The translations under genes and the position numbers were made by a program. A DNA stretch of 64,000 nucleotides from Neonectria sp. B-13 (lineage: Eukaryota > Ascomycota > Sordariomycetes > Hypocreales > Nectriaceae): positions 248,001 to 312,000 of the forward strand of contig NOKP01000013.1 of assembly GCA_002682825.1 (NCBI GenBank). The letters are read 5' to 3'. Position 1 is the stretch's first letter. Every line of letters starts with the position of its first letter. Positions 21,805 to 34,640 of this stretch are shown here, one piece after another. The notes under the pieces are model-generated. The model searched no databases. It was not told where the DNA came from and was given only the letters and a program-made list of their open reading frames with translations.

Positions 21805-24800
21805 CGACGTCGTCGAACTGGTCTGTTTGCGTCTTCTGTTGGTGGCGAAGGTGCCAGGCCCGAGCGAGGCGAGCTTGCGAGATCAGGTTTGACGTGCAGA
21901 CGGAACCAAATAGACGGCCAAGCTAATGCAGCGCGGCGTGCAGCTCCGGAGTTGCAGGTGACCACCTTGTTCCCTGATCAAAACAATTCTTTGTCAACAA
22001 TAAAAAGCCATCGTGGTTCATTGTGTCAGTGAGCAGCAGCCCTACGCGTGCCAAACGCGTTGAGTGCATCAAGTGCGCCACCGATCAAGCACCCAACACA
22101 ACCCCGGTGTTGCGTCGTCGGTGGCTTGCATTCACAGACAGGAACTACCAGACGAGGCCCGATCTAGGCCTCTATTCAAGCCTCTATTCAAAGCCTCGGG
22201 GAGGTGCCAATTAAGGTTGTCCAAGCACGAGAGACGGCATGATTGCGGCGACGAGTGATACAAAAGCGTCGCGCCGTGGCACGCGAACACATCCGTAACT
22301 CTAGTACGAACTACGACGTAGTCCGTTGACGATGCCCAGTAATAACCTTGATTACTCCTCCCGGAAAGGTGCAGAAGCTCGAGCTGTCTCAACCCCAAAC
22401 GAACCTACGCTAGTGAATTCGTTACCCTCAAGCCGGCGTCCAGAAAACGTACGATTCAAGGCCTCGTACGCAGCCTTAGCACGCCGAGCCCGGAGCGGGC
22501 GGGTGAATAGAACTTTAGCACAGCTCGCGCCGCGTCTGTTCTGTCGCGACGGCACGGAAGGATCACTAACAGGCGCTCTTGTGCGATCCAGCACTCTCGA
22601 GTCTCAACCCCGAAAGCTTCACACCGACGAGGCCTTCTGTCTCCAGCCGCCTGCCCAGTTCGGACATTTGCCCCATGAACGAACCCCACAGTTGATCCTA
22701 GCCGGCTGGCCTCTTCACAAGCATTGTGGTGACGAACCAGGGCGATTAGCACGTATGACCGCCGCACGAACCGGGCTCTAAGCAAGGGCCCCCAGTCACA
22801 ACTGTCCGAAACCCAGATCGCGAAATCTTGTCTTCCGTCGCTCAATTGAGGCCTTTCCTCCCCTAGGGATTGTTTGTGGAAGTTCGGATACCATGTAATT
22901 AGCAGCTGCCAGGTGCCAGCTGGACAAGGGATCTCCCCAAGGCGCCACTGATCCATCCAGTGACAACGCTGCAGAGGGGTCTGAGACGGGTCCGGCATCG
23001 CCTACGTCGACTGCCCTGGGAATGCCAGCTATCTCAAAAAGCAAGCCAGGCGGAGCTGCAAGCCAACCACGAAGCATGGTTCAATCTCATCAGCAAGCAC
23101 CAGCGAGCATCAACAAGGGATTGCCCTGCTTGCTCGGCTGAGTCGTATGCCGCCAGTACAGATCTCCGAGTTCGTTTCCACTGTCATCCGGCCTCGTCAA
23201 CCAGACCAATGCTTCTCTGCTCGTCCCGTGGCCTCGGTCAAAGCGTCTGGAGACTGGAGAGTACTCAGATAAGTGGGTCGACATCCGGTAGTATCCGGGA
23301 GTATGGGGATTTTGCTGGGCGGGTGCAGGGAGAAAGGTGTCTGATTCGAGATTGAATCTTCATCAACCCTGAGACGATGCTTGATAGTATGTTGTGCCAC
23401 TTGACTATCGTCCCGTAGGTTTCAAACGCTCCATCTCTCAGGGGAAACCACGATGGTGTTGGACAACCTCAAGTCTATTCTTAACCCGTTGGTAGGACCG
23501 ATTGTACTCTGGCATCCAAGCCACACATATCCCCTGGCGGGAACCAGTTCGCGTCAATAACATAGATGCCAAGGCTGGGCTCTGGTTGGATGCTCGGCGA
23601 TGTCCATTTCTCACTGCCTCCCACCAACAACCTTTTCAGCTGGTAGTTTCTGGGAAGTGCAGGGCTCCAACATGGCCTCCATATCCACCCGACCCCTCAT
23701 CAGCAAGTAAAATGGTGGCTTGAGACCAGGGGCCGAGCTCGTCGAGAAACCAACGATGCAACCCCGCGTCATTGTCAACGGATGCGGCTGGATGTCGCCA
23801 GCGAGCCAAACCGATTTCGGCGTCATCATTCGTGTCCCCCGAGCCATGGCTGGAGATGGTTGGTCGTCAGCACTTCCGTGTTGATCACCCTCTGGCCATG
23901 GCGAATTGCTCGACTCAATCTTGCTCCATGCTCCCCATGCCGATGGTGCTTTTGACAACGGAGACTCCACAAGTCAGTGGCAATGGGCGCGTAAGAAGCT
24001 TCTGAGGTGAGACGAATGAAGACCACGAGACACGGCAGGATGAACCCCTTGAAGTTTGTCCTTGTCAGCCATCAAGTCTCATGATTGCATTCCCCACTGG
24101 CATCTTGACAATCCGGGGCGGGCGGAGGTACCACTTGGTAACCCCGGAGGCCTCGAACTGTGGCCAGGCGATCGACTATCGGGTCGACATTCGAGACGCT
24201 AGAATCTACTCGACACCGAACCGCTGTCTAGGCCACTTGGCCGTTCGTAGCTTGGTACGTCGCACTCGTACAGGCTGTGTTCGTGAAGAGCATCGCACGG
24301 CCGGAATTGACCAATGATGTCCCGTGCTTGCATCCCCGCGAACCTGACGCAGCGGTTGAAGGGGTGCTGTGTGAGTCGTCTGGGTTGTTATGCTAGCCTG
24401 GCGATTTCGAAACGTCAAGACGGCGATTGTCGGAGAATGAAGGCTGATGTCGCACGCCAATGGCACATGCGTTGTTTCCCAACCCAATGCTCCCTGGGCT
24501 GAAGTCTGCGACTTGGTGCCCGCTTTGCCAATCTGCCTTAGGATGCGTGCAAATATGCAAGGTACGCGTTCCTCGAGCAAGCCGTGGCAAATGCCATGAA
24601 CATGGTGTTGAGTGCGCCTCAATTGGGAAGCCCAGCAGCCATGCCCCGGCTCCTCAACGGGGCCGAAAGCACCAAAGGAATGGATGATTGTCCTGGCGGC
24701 AACCAGCCTGGCCAGATTCAACCAGCCGGGATTCCCCTGAGCGATGTGAGAGCCCAGGAGCGGGCATCAAATTGACGACATCCTTCATACCACAAGTCAG

Positions 24801-25242
24801 CTCTGTCACCTAATTTGCTCCCTAGCTCAGGTAACTTCGAGAGGCGCCGAGGATGCCATCATAAGCCCCCATTTAGCATGTTCCGCCGTCGAACCGAACC
24901 GAGTATCGAGGGGTTTGCCACCGGCTTGGGTTAACAAGCATTCCCGTTGTAGCGCGCGGGGTTATGTTGTAGTGGAAGAATGACCTTCTCGTTTCCGACC
25001 CTGGCTAGATTTGGTAGCGATGGATAAGTTACTTCGGAGAGAGGCCCAGGCCAAAGCTCGAGTCTGGGCCTTGGCACTCGTTGCTTTGAGAAGCTTCATC
25101 ACGGTAACGCGTATTCAGGCAGGACAGATGAAAAAAAGATAAAAAAGCCGCGTGAATGAGGGGAAGGAGAAAATTTTCGTGTCATTGTCCTGCCAATGAA
25201 GAAAAAAAATTTAAAGGCCGGCTCACCTCCTCTTTTCTACCC

Positions 25243-25275
25243 AGCGGTGATGGAGCGGTGATGGAGCGGTGATGG
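25243..25275. repeat. Minisatellite, 11-bp unit AGCGGTGATGG x3
   Basis: Three perfect tandem copies lie in noncoding sequence. Confidence 0.92.
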
Positions 25276-25587
25276 AGTCAATGGGCCTTGTCGTGCAGTA
25301 GAAAGAGCACTGAGTGGGCTCCGTTTGTGCATACTCGGCTGCATCCATCGGATGCGCAAAGCCCGGCTACTACATATGTGCTGTCGGCGCGTTTGGGCGT
25401 CGCTGGGGTGAAGCGAGAGGATTCTAGATCTACTACGTAAGGTAGTAGGGCTCTGGGTGGGTAAATTCTGCATTTTGCCTGGGAAACGAAGCCCGCATTG
25501 CATTAGCATAAACCCTCACCGATTGGCGGTCACGAGTGGGCGAGTTGAGCAATCGCACTTGCCTGCATTTATCTGCACATTGCCTGT

Positions 25588-25607
25588 GCTTCGTACAGGT
25601 ACGAAGC
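25588..25607. repeat. Inverted repeat with 9-bp arms (GCTTCGTAC / GTACGAAGC)
   Basis: The arms are perfect and separated by AG. It is a double version of the TTCGTAC half-site that recurs between genes in this window. Confidence 0.85.
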
Positions 25608-27908
25608 CCGGGCTATACTTGCCTGCACAAGTCCAATCTCCGTCCCGCGTAATAGTTTGAATGAGAGGCGCTGTGGCGGGTAGGTGGCGGTTGCAGTGGC
25701 GTGTGGGGTACACCAGCCTCAAGTAGGGCGGTGGTCGGACGTTACAGGCTCATTTCCCGCGATGCGGCGCGTGTTGGACGCCCGAGGGGGTGCGGGAAGG
25801 ACGGAAAGGTGTCGTCACTTGGCTGGTTCCCCACTCTGTGGAAGGTTTCTCGAACACTATCGCGCTTATAACGAGTTAGCGTCGTCGTCGTGGTGCCCCA
25901 GGCACGTGCACCCGCGTTGGTTTTGTGCAAAGAGCCTCAAGTTGGGTCGGGGACGAGCAGGTCCCTTCAAGTACCGCTCCACCCCGTCGCGGGTGTCTCG
26001 TCTCGGCGGAGGGGGGGTTGAGCCATCGTCGCGGGCCGGTTGCGGGAGCAAAATCCACTTCCGGGCCACTCGATGACATCTCTGGGAGGCTTCGACATGT
26101 CATGGCGGATGGGGCCTCGGAGCGCTCATTGCGGGCTGCGGGCTTTTGACGGGCTTGGCGGGCTTCGGGGGAAGGGCTGCGGCCAACGACAGCAATTCTT
26201 TTGATAATTCGAGGGGCGCTTGCTATTGTCGCAGGCGGGCGATGGGGCTTTTCAGTTTCTCACCGGACCCAGGATGACCCATTGATGTCACGCCGCCTGC
26301 CCCAAACCAGCTTAATTAAGTGCTCGTCTGGCTGGTCCCTGCACAGCAAGCAGGCCTCAATAGTCAAGCCTCCAAGGATCGCGAGTCGAGTCGAGTCTTG
26401 GGTGCTTGAGGCCAGCCAGTGGGAAACCGGGGCGGGCGGACGACTTCAAGGCAGAAGTGCAGCGGTGACGGCGTCGTTGCAGAGTCAACGGGCGGAGAAT
26501 GGGGGTCAAGCTGCACGGCAATGGAGGCGACGGAGGATCACCCCCAGAAACTCCATCGTGACCAGCCTCAAGGCGTGGAAATTTTTTCTCTCTCCCCTCA
26601 CACTTTGCCCGACTGGTCGACTCGTCGTTGCCTTTCACGCGTCTTGCAGCGAACCCATGTACGCGGACGTGTAGCGGCGTGCAAATCAATTAAAAGGCTC
26701 GTGTGCCTCTGGGGTCCGGGGGCGTCTTTACCGCCCAGACACGCAAGACATGCTCTCCGTCATTGGGGGTTGGGAATGGGCACAGGGACTGGGTTCGAGG
26801 TTGGGGCTTTTTTGGCGCAGCCCGAGGCGGAGGCGGAGGCTGTACGAAGCGCACACGAATGGACGCTCCGACGGTGCAGCGAGGCGAGGGACGATGCATC
26901 CCCAGAACAAAGAAAACCCGAGCAACCCGGGCGAACCAGACGACGACGGGCATCAGTTGCCGAAAGCCAAGGTCTCGACTTGTGGCATGAGATGGAGTTG
27001 TCTCGTCCCCTACATAACACCGCAATTATTAGACACGGCAATGAAAAGCAAAAGTAAAGGCACGCCACGATTGTAATATATGATACACAACACGAACAGT
27101 CAACTAACTTCTCGAAATGTTGGCCAGTGCCCCAGGTAAGGAGAAGTGTCGGAGATGGATGTCTTTGCCACCAGCCTTAGCCTTAAAGTGCTTGCACATC
27201 CCGCGCGCCAGCGGACAGAAGTGGGGAGGGTCTCATTCGACAAGTGATGGCACTTGGTCTGCAGGGTGATGCAGGCCTGCCGCTGTTTAGGATCCCGGGC
27301 GCCGTGTGCGGCGACTCTACCCGTGTTGCCAAGGTTGTCTCTCGCAGGTGGAAAAAAGGTGGACGGAAAGTCATGACACGGAGCATGGAGCTCGGCCAAG
27401 TCAACGTATAGCGGGCCGCTCCGGCTCTTCTCGGTCTCTGAGAGTGTTAGGCTAGACGACTACTGCTCCGGCAACCTGCTACGGAGTGTATTGACCATGC
27501 CCAAGGAGAGATCAAAGAGTCTCTTTTAGCATGCCTCGTTGCGAAACCAAGCAAATCTGACTCTCCGCCTCTTGTCGTAGTCTATGCGAGTTGACATTTG
27601 GCGGATTGGATGGAACTTGGCCGTGAATGCGGGGCAGCACTAGCAGGGCTTAAGTGGTTGCCGGGCTCTACCAACTCCATACTGGACGTGTGTGTGTAGG
27701 TGCGAAGCATTCGTACTATGTAGGTTTACACGCCCAGCGCTCACCACCTCAGTGCGGCGAGGCGTCACCGACCAACCGGCGCCTTGCGTCGACGCGTCAG
27801 GTCTGCTAGGTTCCTCGCTGATGTGAGGCGAGGGAGCATGCGACTTGCATCTGAGAGTCTATTCGCATCGAAACATCGGGTTTGAAGTTGAGTTGCCGCC
27901 TCCACCAG

Positions 27909-27930
27909 CAGGCAGGCAGGCAGGCAGGCA
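27909..27930. repeat. (CAGG)n microsatellite
   Basis: There are five uninterrupted CAGG units. A (GTCT)4 run follows about 100 bp later at 28031-28046. Confidence 0.9.
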
Positions 27931-30442
27931 CAGGCAAAGGTACACGAGGTGCTACGTGCTACATACATACATTCCAGCATTGGCGCAGCCACGGCATGCC
28001 ACCTGTCTGGGTTGGTTGCTTATTGAGGTCGTCTGTCTGTCTGTCTTTGACCGCGGCCAGGCCAGTGTGGCGCACAAAGACCCCAGACCACTACCGACAC
28101 ATAATAAAAGCACCACCACTGGCGGATGGTACGATAGATGACGTCTACTATTAGAGTAGACGCGGAGGAGAGACCGCACCAGGCCCAGACCTAACTGGAC
28201 GCACAACTCAACTTGCAAGCAACGCCGGAGGCAGTTCAACTCCAGCACCCACAAGTAACAACGGCCGCCGAACCGGCCCCGCGATCACCTCCTGTTTTGC
28301 ACATGGACGATCGTCGGGAGGCAGTGGCTCATGCAGCCCCTCCAGAAACGTGGCTTGGCTGCTTGGGCCGTGAAGTGGGTCTCTCGATGCCGTGGAGGCG
28401 GGTTGCCTGGCCGTGTCTCTAGGCTCTACCTGGTCTAACCCTGGCCCCGACCTGGAACGTGTCGCGACCGGCGGGTGGGGTCACTTCAAGCTCAACTCTG
28501 AGAGGCAGATGCTTGATGCTTGCGAGGGTGAATCCACAAAAGCTGTACGGAGTAGTCACGACGACGACCTGCAAGTCCGGGGTTGAGATCCATCATCCAC
28601 CAGGTCATGGATTGGCTCGGGAAGCGGATGCTCTGTTCTGGATTTTCAAGTTCACCCGCGCAACGAGCCACCAACAACAAGACAGGGCCACTCCGAGGCG
28701 GGTGCGAGAGACGGACAGAGTTCAAGCTATATCGTAGTACTTCGTACGCCATTGTCGGAACAATGACTCTATGGAGAGTTGATGGCCTGGATCAGCAACC
28801 ACCAAGGGCTTCAGCTCGCCTGAGACAAACGGCTAGTTCGAGTTTGGCTGGCTCATTTAGCCCGCCCAGTCTTTTTGGCACCTCAACAGTAAGCCGGAAG
28901 CGCCACGCCGAGCCGAAAACCGCAGCACCGCAAGGCAAGGCAAATGCCCTGCAAAGGTGACGATGACGATGCAACGACCTTCCTTTGTCGACGCATTGTG
29001 TGCATGTTTTCGGACCAGGCACGAGGCAGGATCTACGAGCAAGCAAACTGGCCACCACACCACCGCCGCCGCCGCCGCCACCGCTCCCCGAACATGTGCA
29101 TGGAAATATATACGAATTACCAAACACCTGGGCAGCGTCCACGAATGCGGAAAGGCCATGGTTCAGAGATCGGTATCTTGCACTCGGCGCCGGCAAGGGC
29201 CAGGGATCCCGGCCGTAGTTCCTGGGGCTACCCCTCACTGGCGCCGGCCGGTGCATGTGAGAAAATAGATGGTGACAAAAAGAAAAGCAACTCGAACAAT
29301 GGGATCAACGCCTTGGCTTCATTGTTTCCCGCCTGGCGCCCCGATGAACTATCAGATATCGCATCCCATCTCAGTCAGAGACGCCATCGCTCTGTAGTCT
29401 CAATCACCATCGGAGATTCCCCCCTCGATGATGCATTTTCAATTTCCAATGCATCCGCCCAAGTGGATCATCGACGACAGATGTCGATCCAGATGACGCT
29501 TTCTTCTCGGTCCCAACTTTTTCTGTCTGCAGGGACATGGCGCCGGCCGCCAACTTAGCATGGGCTCCTCCCAGCTTGTCCATTAGAGGCTCGCTCGTTC
29601 GTCCAGCCACCTTACCAACCTGGGGCGGCCTACCATGCGCTGACCAGTCTCATGAGGTGCGCGTCCGCGTTGTTTTATTGGATGCTGCGGCAGCGACGCC
29701 AGAACGCCAGAACACGCGCGCGTTGAGAGGAGCGGGACATCAACTCAAAGACGCGATGCGAGGGGGGGCGTGACGGCGTGTGTTACCAACACTAGGGTTA
29801 TTGTCGTGTGCCCAGTGGGTGGGGGGGGAAGAGACAAGTTTTCGACGATCTCCATGGTAGGGGTATTTCGTTGTTTTCTGACCTTGTCTGTTGAACCCTG
29901 GCTTTTGGTTTGACGAGAGTGGATTTCTTTTTTTACTTCTCTTCAAAATGGAACAGCGGAGAGGGGATCTCAAGTGTGGAATAACGGCTAGGGTTGGATC
30001 TGCGACGGTGACACGGACACGAGCGCCTGAGATTTTGTTTCACGGCTGTTAAGCTGGTGTCAGTCTCATGTGATGATGCTTCCACCTCCGGACGAGGTTG
30101 GGCTTCGGTGGTTTGGGATATCAGAAGCGTCACAGGGAGTCAGAACCCTCAGAGTTTTGAGAACTCCTTGGCTGTAGGGATCATGGCCCATAGTGTGTCT
30201 AAATGGGGCTTGTGAGGCGTCGACAACCTTGAATTGCCCATCTCCGATTCCCCATCTATACTCCATCGGTGGAGTAATAATGCATTGGCTGCTGTTTGAT
30301 AAAGTGCGTAATTCAAAGGCATATATCCATCCCGTCATTGCATTCCTGCCGACACGATGGCTTTATGCCTACGCCTTGCAGTGTTCCGTGCGTGAGGAGA
30401 GCCCGTTCACAAGGTGGGAACGGCCTTTTTTCTCTTTCCCTT

Positions 30443-30460
30443 GCAGCAGCAGCAGCAGCA
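30443..30460. repeat. (GCA)6 microsatellite
   Basis: Six uninterrupted GCA units lie in noncoding sequence. Confidence 0.88.
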
Positions 30461-33400
30461 AAAGAAAGCTGCTCAGAGGCGGTGGCATGGAACGGAAATG
30501 AGCCCGGCCGATTCCAGGCGATGATACTGGACGCAGAGGTGTCTGAGGCGGCGCAAGGGGAGCCGGCAGCGTAGTGAGGCTGCAGGTTTGTTCACACGCC
30601 AGCACCTGAAAGAAATGATCAAGCAGGAGCTGTGCCCTTGAGATCCCAGGGCCTGTTGGTGATAGCAGAGACGAGATGCAGCTGGTGTTAATTACGCCGG
30701 GTGCTAAGGAAGTAAGGGCATCAGCCTCATCCGCGATAGCGTCAGCGAGTGGGAACGGAGCACGGAATACGGAGAGCGTAGTAGTAGCGCGGCATGGCAA
30801 ACAGGCGATGTAGCGTGGGCCAGCGTGGACCAGCAGCGACCACGCGAAGAAAATGCCTGCTGTTACAAGCACCTGATGAAGCACGGAGTTGGTCCCTCCC
30901 AACGTCACACCTCCTTTTAGCAGCACGGGTTATACCCGCGACACGATGCGACGGGTGGACCAGGCTCGAAATTTTCAAAATTGGCGGAAACGAGGATCAT
31001 CTGTGGGCTGGGACATGCGCAGCAGCCCAATGGCTTTCAGGAGGAGCGGGATCCTACAATGACCACGATGTAGAACATGCAGCGTCTAAGCCGTGATACA
31101 CGGTAAGGGGCGCCTGGAACAGGCAGTTGAGGCTTGGACGGGACGAGCTGATTGATAGCTCACCACACAGGCAAGCGGCGGAGAATGGAGGCTCGTTGCT
31201 TTGTGTGTGTGCTTCTGCGTTGTACGCTCCCCGATTGTGCGAGTAACGAATGGATGGGGATGAACATGCTCAGTGAAGCGACGCCGGACACCGGCCTTGG
31301 CGGGCGGCTTCCTTTCTGCAGAGCGACACCAAGATTCTCTACGAATAGGTAGGTGGGATTCCAGCAGGACGAGCAGGCCAAGCAGGCGGACAGACAGGCT
31401 GACAGCATATCTCGGCTTCAAAGGGTGTAGCACGGCCGGCCAGCCCCTGATGAAGCCCAGGCTGCAATCCTCCGAGGTAGCAGCAACGACAGGTTGGTTA
31501 CAGGCGAAATAGTCGCAGGTGAATGACAGTTGCAGCGCATCAGTGACAGTTGCTGGCTTACTAGATGTGCGCCTTCAGCATGCAGCAGAGTGTCTAATTA
31601 GGTCGGGTCTAAGCACAGGCGGAGAAGTGAGCAGCAAGCAAGTGAGCGTAAGATGAGAGCCCACCTGAGGCTGGGGTCCGCAACGCGAAATGGACTGGAT
31701 GAGAATGACAGCACAAGTGCAAGTGGAATTGGAGGTGGAAGCGACGCTCATGACATGCATGGCTAATTGCCTTTCCAATTTGTCCAGGTTGTGCAAGGAC
31801 CGCGACGACGCGGCATGATTGGCCGAAACGGAGCTGCAACTCCAAGATTTGAGAGGCAGCGCGACAAACCACTGGCCTCGCATCAACCTCTAAAGCCAAG
31901 CCAGCCAGCCAACTAGCTTCCATGGGTTTAGGTGTTCTTTTACGGAGTTATTGAGCCTGAGTTTCTTCAGGAGCAACGGAGCGGACGCCGTAGCCCCGGG
32001 GCTGGCTGACGCCGACGGTCACTCAATATCCACAACGCTCCAAGCCTCGCGGGGGGGTGTCCCATGGCATGGCCAAGATGGACGAGTTGAGTAAGCTCCG
32101 ACGGGCGAAACGGCGGACACGCACAGCACAGCACAGCACGAGACGTGACCGGACGGGATCGACGAGACGAGGCGAGACGCGAAAGCTCGGCCTGGCCGCC
32201 GCGTTTGCGCTGCGTTGCGTGGTTTGAGCAGTTCGTCTACGGCGGGATGTTGCTGATGTTAGGGCGCGCATTAGCTGGACCACGGGCGAAGACAATTCCG
32301 CTGCAACTGGAGCACAGGGCGGACATTGCGAGTCCTGTATGGGACGTTGTTCGGCGCGGCGAGCAGGCCAGAGCTCCGTCAGAGTGCAGCAGCGTGGAAC
32401 AGGGCAACGTAGGGAATCCATGCTGTTGGCTTTTTGTTGCTTCGCAGCAGAAACAGGCCAGCAACTACGACGAAGGACGGGGGATGCGCTCCATCTGTAC
32501 GGTACCAGCGCGACTTTGTTCGTATCCGAAGCCCCGAAATCAAGGTCCAGCGGTGCCAAACCGCCCTAGGGGGACTGTTGTATAGGACCGGGCTCGATAA
32601 AGGTTGCATCTTTCGCACGTAGCATGTTTTCAGTGGCCTAAAGTTCGAGCCTTCTTCCCCCTTTGGCGGGCGACCGGGCGGCCGGGCCTCGCGTGTGACA
32701 CTGGCTGGCGTCGAGACGATGCTTGCTGCGTTGCGTTCGACATCCATCAGCAAGGCCCAGGTCCGGAATGAGGTCGGGTGGCAGCGGGGCACCGTAGCGC
32801 AAATCCAGATGTGCGATAGGCTCAGTGTTGGGGGGGAGGATGATGGAGGGACGGGATGGATCCCTTGGTGTTGTGGAGGTGCGTCGGGCCATTGCCTCGC
32901 TGGGTGGTAGTTGAGCGCCTCATTGATTGATGTATGAAGGATGCCCCCAACGAAAAGATAATAGAATACGTATACTGCGTAGGTTTACTACGCACGAAAC
33001 AATGACTCCGTGCTGCCAGCCCCGGGGCTGTCCACGACTCATTCTAGACAAACCGAAGGTTTCTGCATTGTGAGCTGGGACAGTCGACGGTCCTTTACAT
33101 GCTTGCCGAACACCGGCTGTAGTGAGCCTGTGCAGTGCTTCTTTCGGCGGGTGCAGCACGAAGTACGTTAGCAGGCGAATGGACGCAAATGCGATGGATA
33201 ATAGGATGGATAACAGGTGGGCACCTGAATGCGCGGACACAACACACAAATGGTCTCGCACAATCGTCAATGGGCCGCCTGCGGCCTCGCTCAATGAGGC
33301 CTGTCATCGGCCGCCAGGTCGCTCTTCAAAACAAACAAGCTGCCGTATCATCATCGGCTACGGGAGGTCAACAAATACGAATAGTACAGCAAATAATAAG

Positions 33401-34167
33401 AGCCTGCCCGTACCTATCCTATTCGCAGAGAGCTGCCTAGATAGGGCCAGAAGAAGCGGCCTCGTGCGGAGGGGGAGCATATATCACACCACGAAAGGGC
33501 ACACTGCATTCCGTTTGCCAGTTCCGGCTTCTCGCTCGCGGATGAATGCTCACTCAATGCTCACAGCTCACTCACGTTCATATCACATCACACACACATC
33601 CGCATTTCTCTCACCTCCTCCGTATCAATCAACCAAACCGAGTATTTAGGCCTCCTTCCCGTCCGCCGACTTCTTTCTCCCCCTTTCACACATCCGTCAA
33701 CTCCACCATCGCCATTGTCGCCATTGTCAAAGTGCCACGAAACCGACAGATCCGGCGCATCGAGTCTACTGTTACTAGAGTCGTCTAGTTAGAGGCTCTC
33801 CCACTCGTTCTGCTTTGGAGCCGAAGTCGAAGTCTTTCGAGGTTACTCGCCGCACGCCCAGGGCCTTCGCCATCGTCGCCCATCCCACCAGCACCGCACG
33901 CGGATCCCTGCTGCCCTGCTTGCACCGAATTTCCCCAGCCGAGAGACAGAACACGCTACGACACGACACAGCTGGACACAACTGGACACAACTGGCACAA
34001 ACTTGACCAAGGTACGTACCGACAGCGAGGACCGAAGAGGCAAAGGTGCGGCGGGAAGTACAGCGCTGTACCTGGCACGCCCCCATGCCCATGCTGCTTC
34101 GTCGCTTCACCCCCAACTCCCAAGCCAAACCCCTTCCCCTCTCTCCCAATCCCAAGTGCGCAAAGTC

Positions 34168-34212
34168 CAAGCCCAAGCCCAAGCAAGCAACCGGCGAAAG
34201 CAAGCAAGCAAG
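34168..34212. repeat. AAGC-rich simple repeat
   Basis: The stretch has degenerate AAGC/AAGCCC units, ending in clean AAGCAAGCAAGC. It lies in the cyclin leader region. Confidence 0.75.
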
Positions 34213-34270
34213 ACTACCGACCCCAGCCCCCCCGTTCAAAGATGGAGACACACACCCCCAAGAGAGCCTG

Positions 34271-34290
34271 AGAGAGAGAGAGAGAGAGAG
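34271..34290. repeat. (AG)10 microsatellite
   Basis: Ten uninterrupted AG units are seen on the plus strand, in the putative cyclin leader. Confidence 0.9.
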
Positions 34291-34544
34291 CGTGCCTTAC
34301 TAGTTGCGTGGCTCTAGTGCAGCTCATCAGCAAGGCAACGCGGTACGTGAGGACAGGTACCTCGTTATGCCATGCTGATGCAGGAGGAAGGGAGTGAGCC
34401 AAGCCAAGCCCAAGCCCACCTCTAAGCAAGCCTCGAGCCCCCCCGGGCCTTGCAACTTGCAACCCCCCGACACACCTCCACTCCACTGCGCTCCACTCCC
34501 ACTCCATCCGTCACTGCGCGCTCCTGGCGTACTCCTTCCGGTGG

Positions 34545-34640
34545 GCTGCTGGGCTACTGGCTGCTGGCTTCTGGCTACCCACTGGCTGGCTGGGCTGGTT
34601 GGCTGGCTAGGCCGCTGACCACTGGCTGGCTGGCTGGCTC
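34545..34640. repeat. GGCT-rich imperfect repeat
   Basis: The sequence is dominated by GGCT/TGGCTGGC units, with the last four GGCT perfect. It lies upstream of the cyclin. Confidence 0.75.

Larger units (their letters stand above)
19676..33599. other. Gene-poor block of about 14 kb
   Basis: I can support no intact gene here. Open frames are under about 215 codons, overlap each other on both strands, and show no recognised domains or consistent exon chains. GC content is moderate to high, with no obvious AT-rich, TpA-rich signature of repeat-induced point mutation. The block holds microsatellites, an 11-bp minisatellite, a 20-bp inverted repeat, several GTACTTCGTAC-type palindromes and one possible peptidase relic, listed separately. 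Small effector-like genes with many introns could be missed without expression data. Confidence 0.5.

Noticed and set aside
22456..22998. Minus-strand open frame of 180 codons
   Set aside because: A plus-strand frame of 151 codons overlaps it. There is no recognised domain and no splice continuation.
26419..27057. Plus-strand open frame of 212 codons
   Set aside because: Charged low-complexity sequence, with three other frames open over the same bases. There is no domain.
28944..29558. Plus-strand open frame of 204 codons
   Set aside because: The sequence includes a His/Arg/Pro run derived from a CCG/CAC repeat. No similarity is recognised.
19676..33599. Repeat-induced point mutation island or transposon
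   Set aside because: Composition is not AT-rich, and there are no terminal repeats, transposase or reverse transcriptase motifs.
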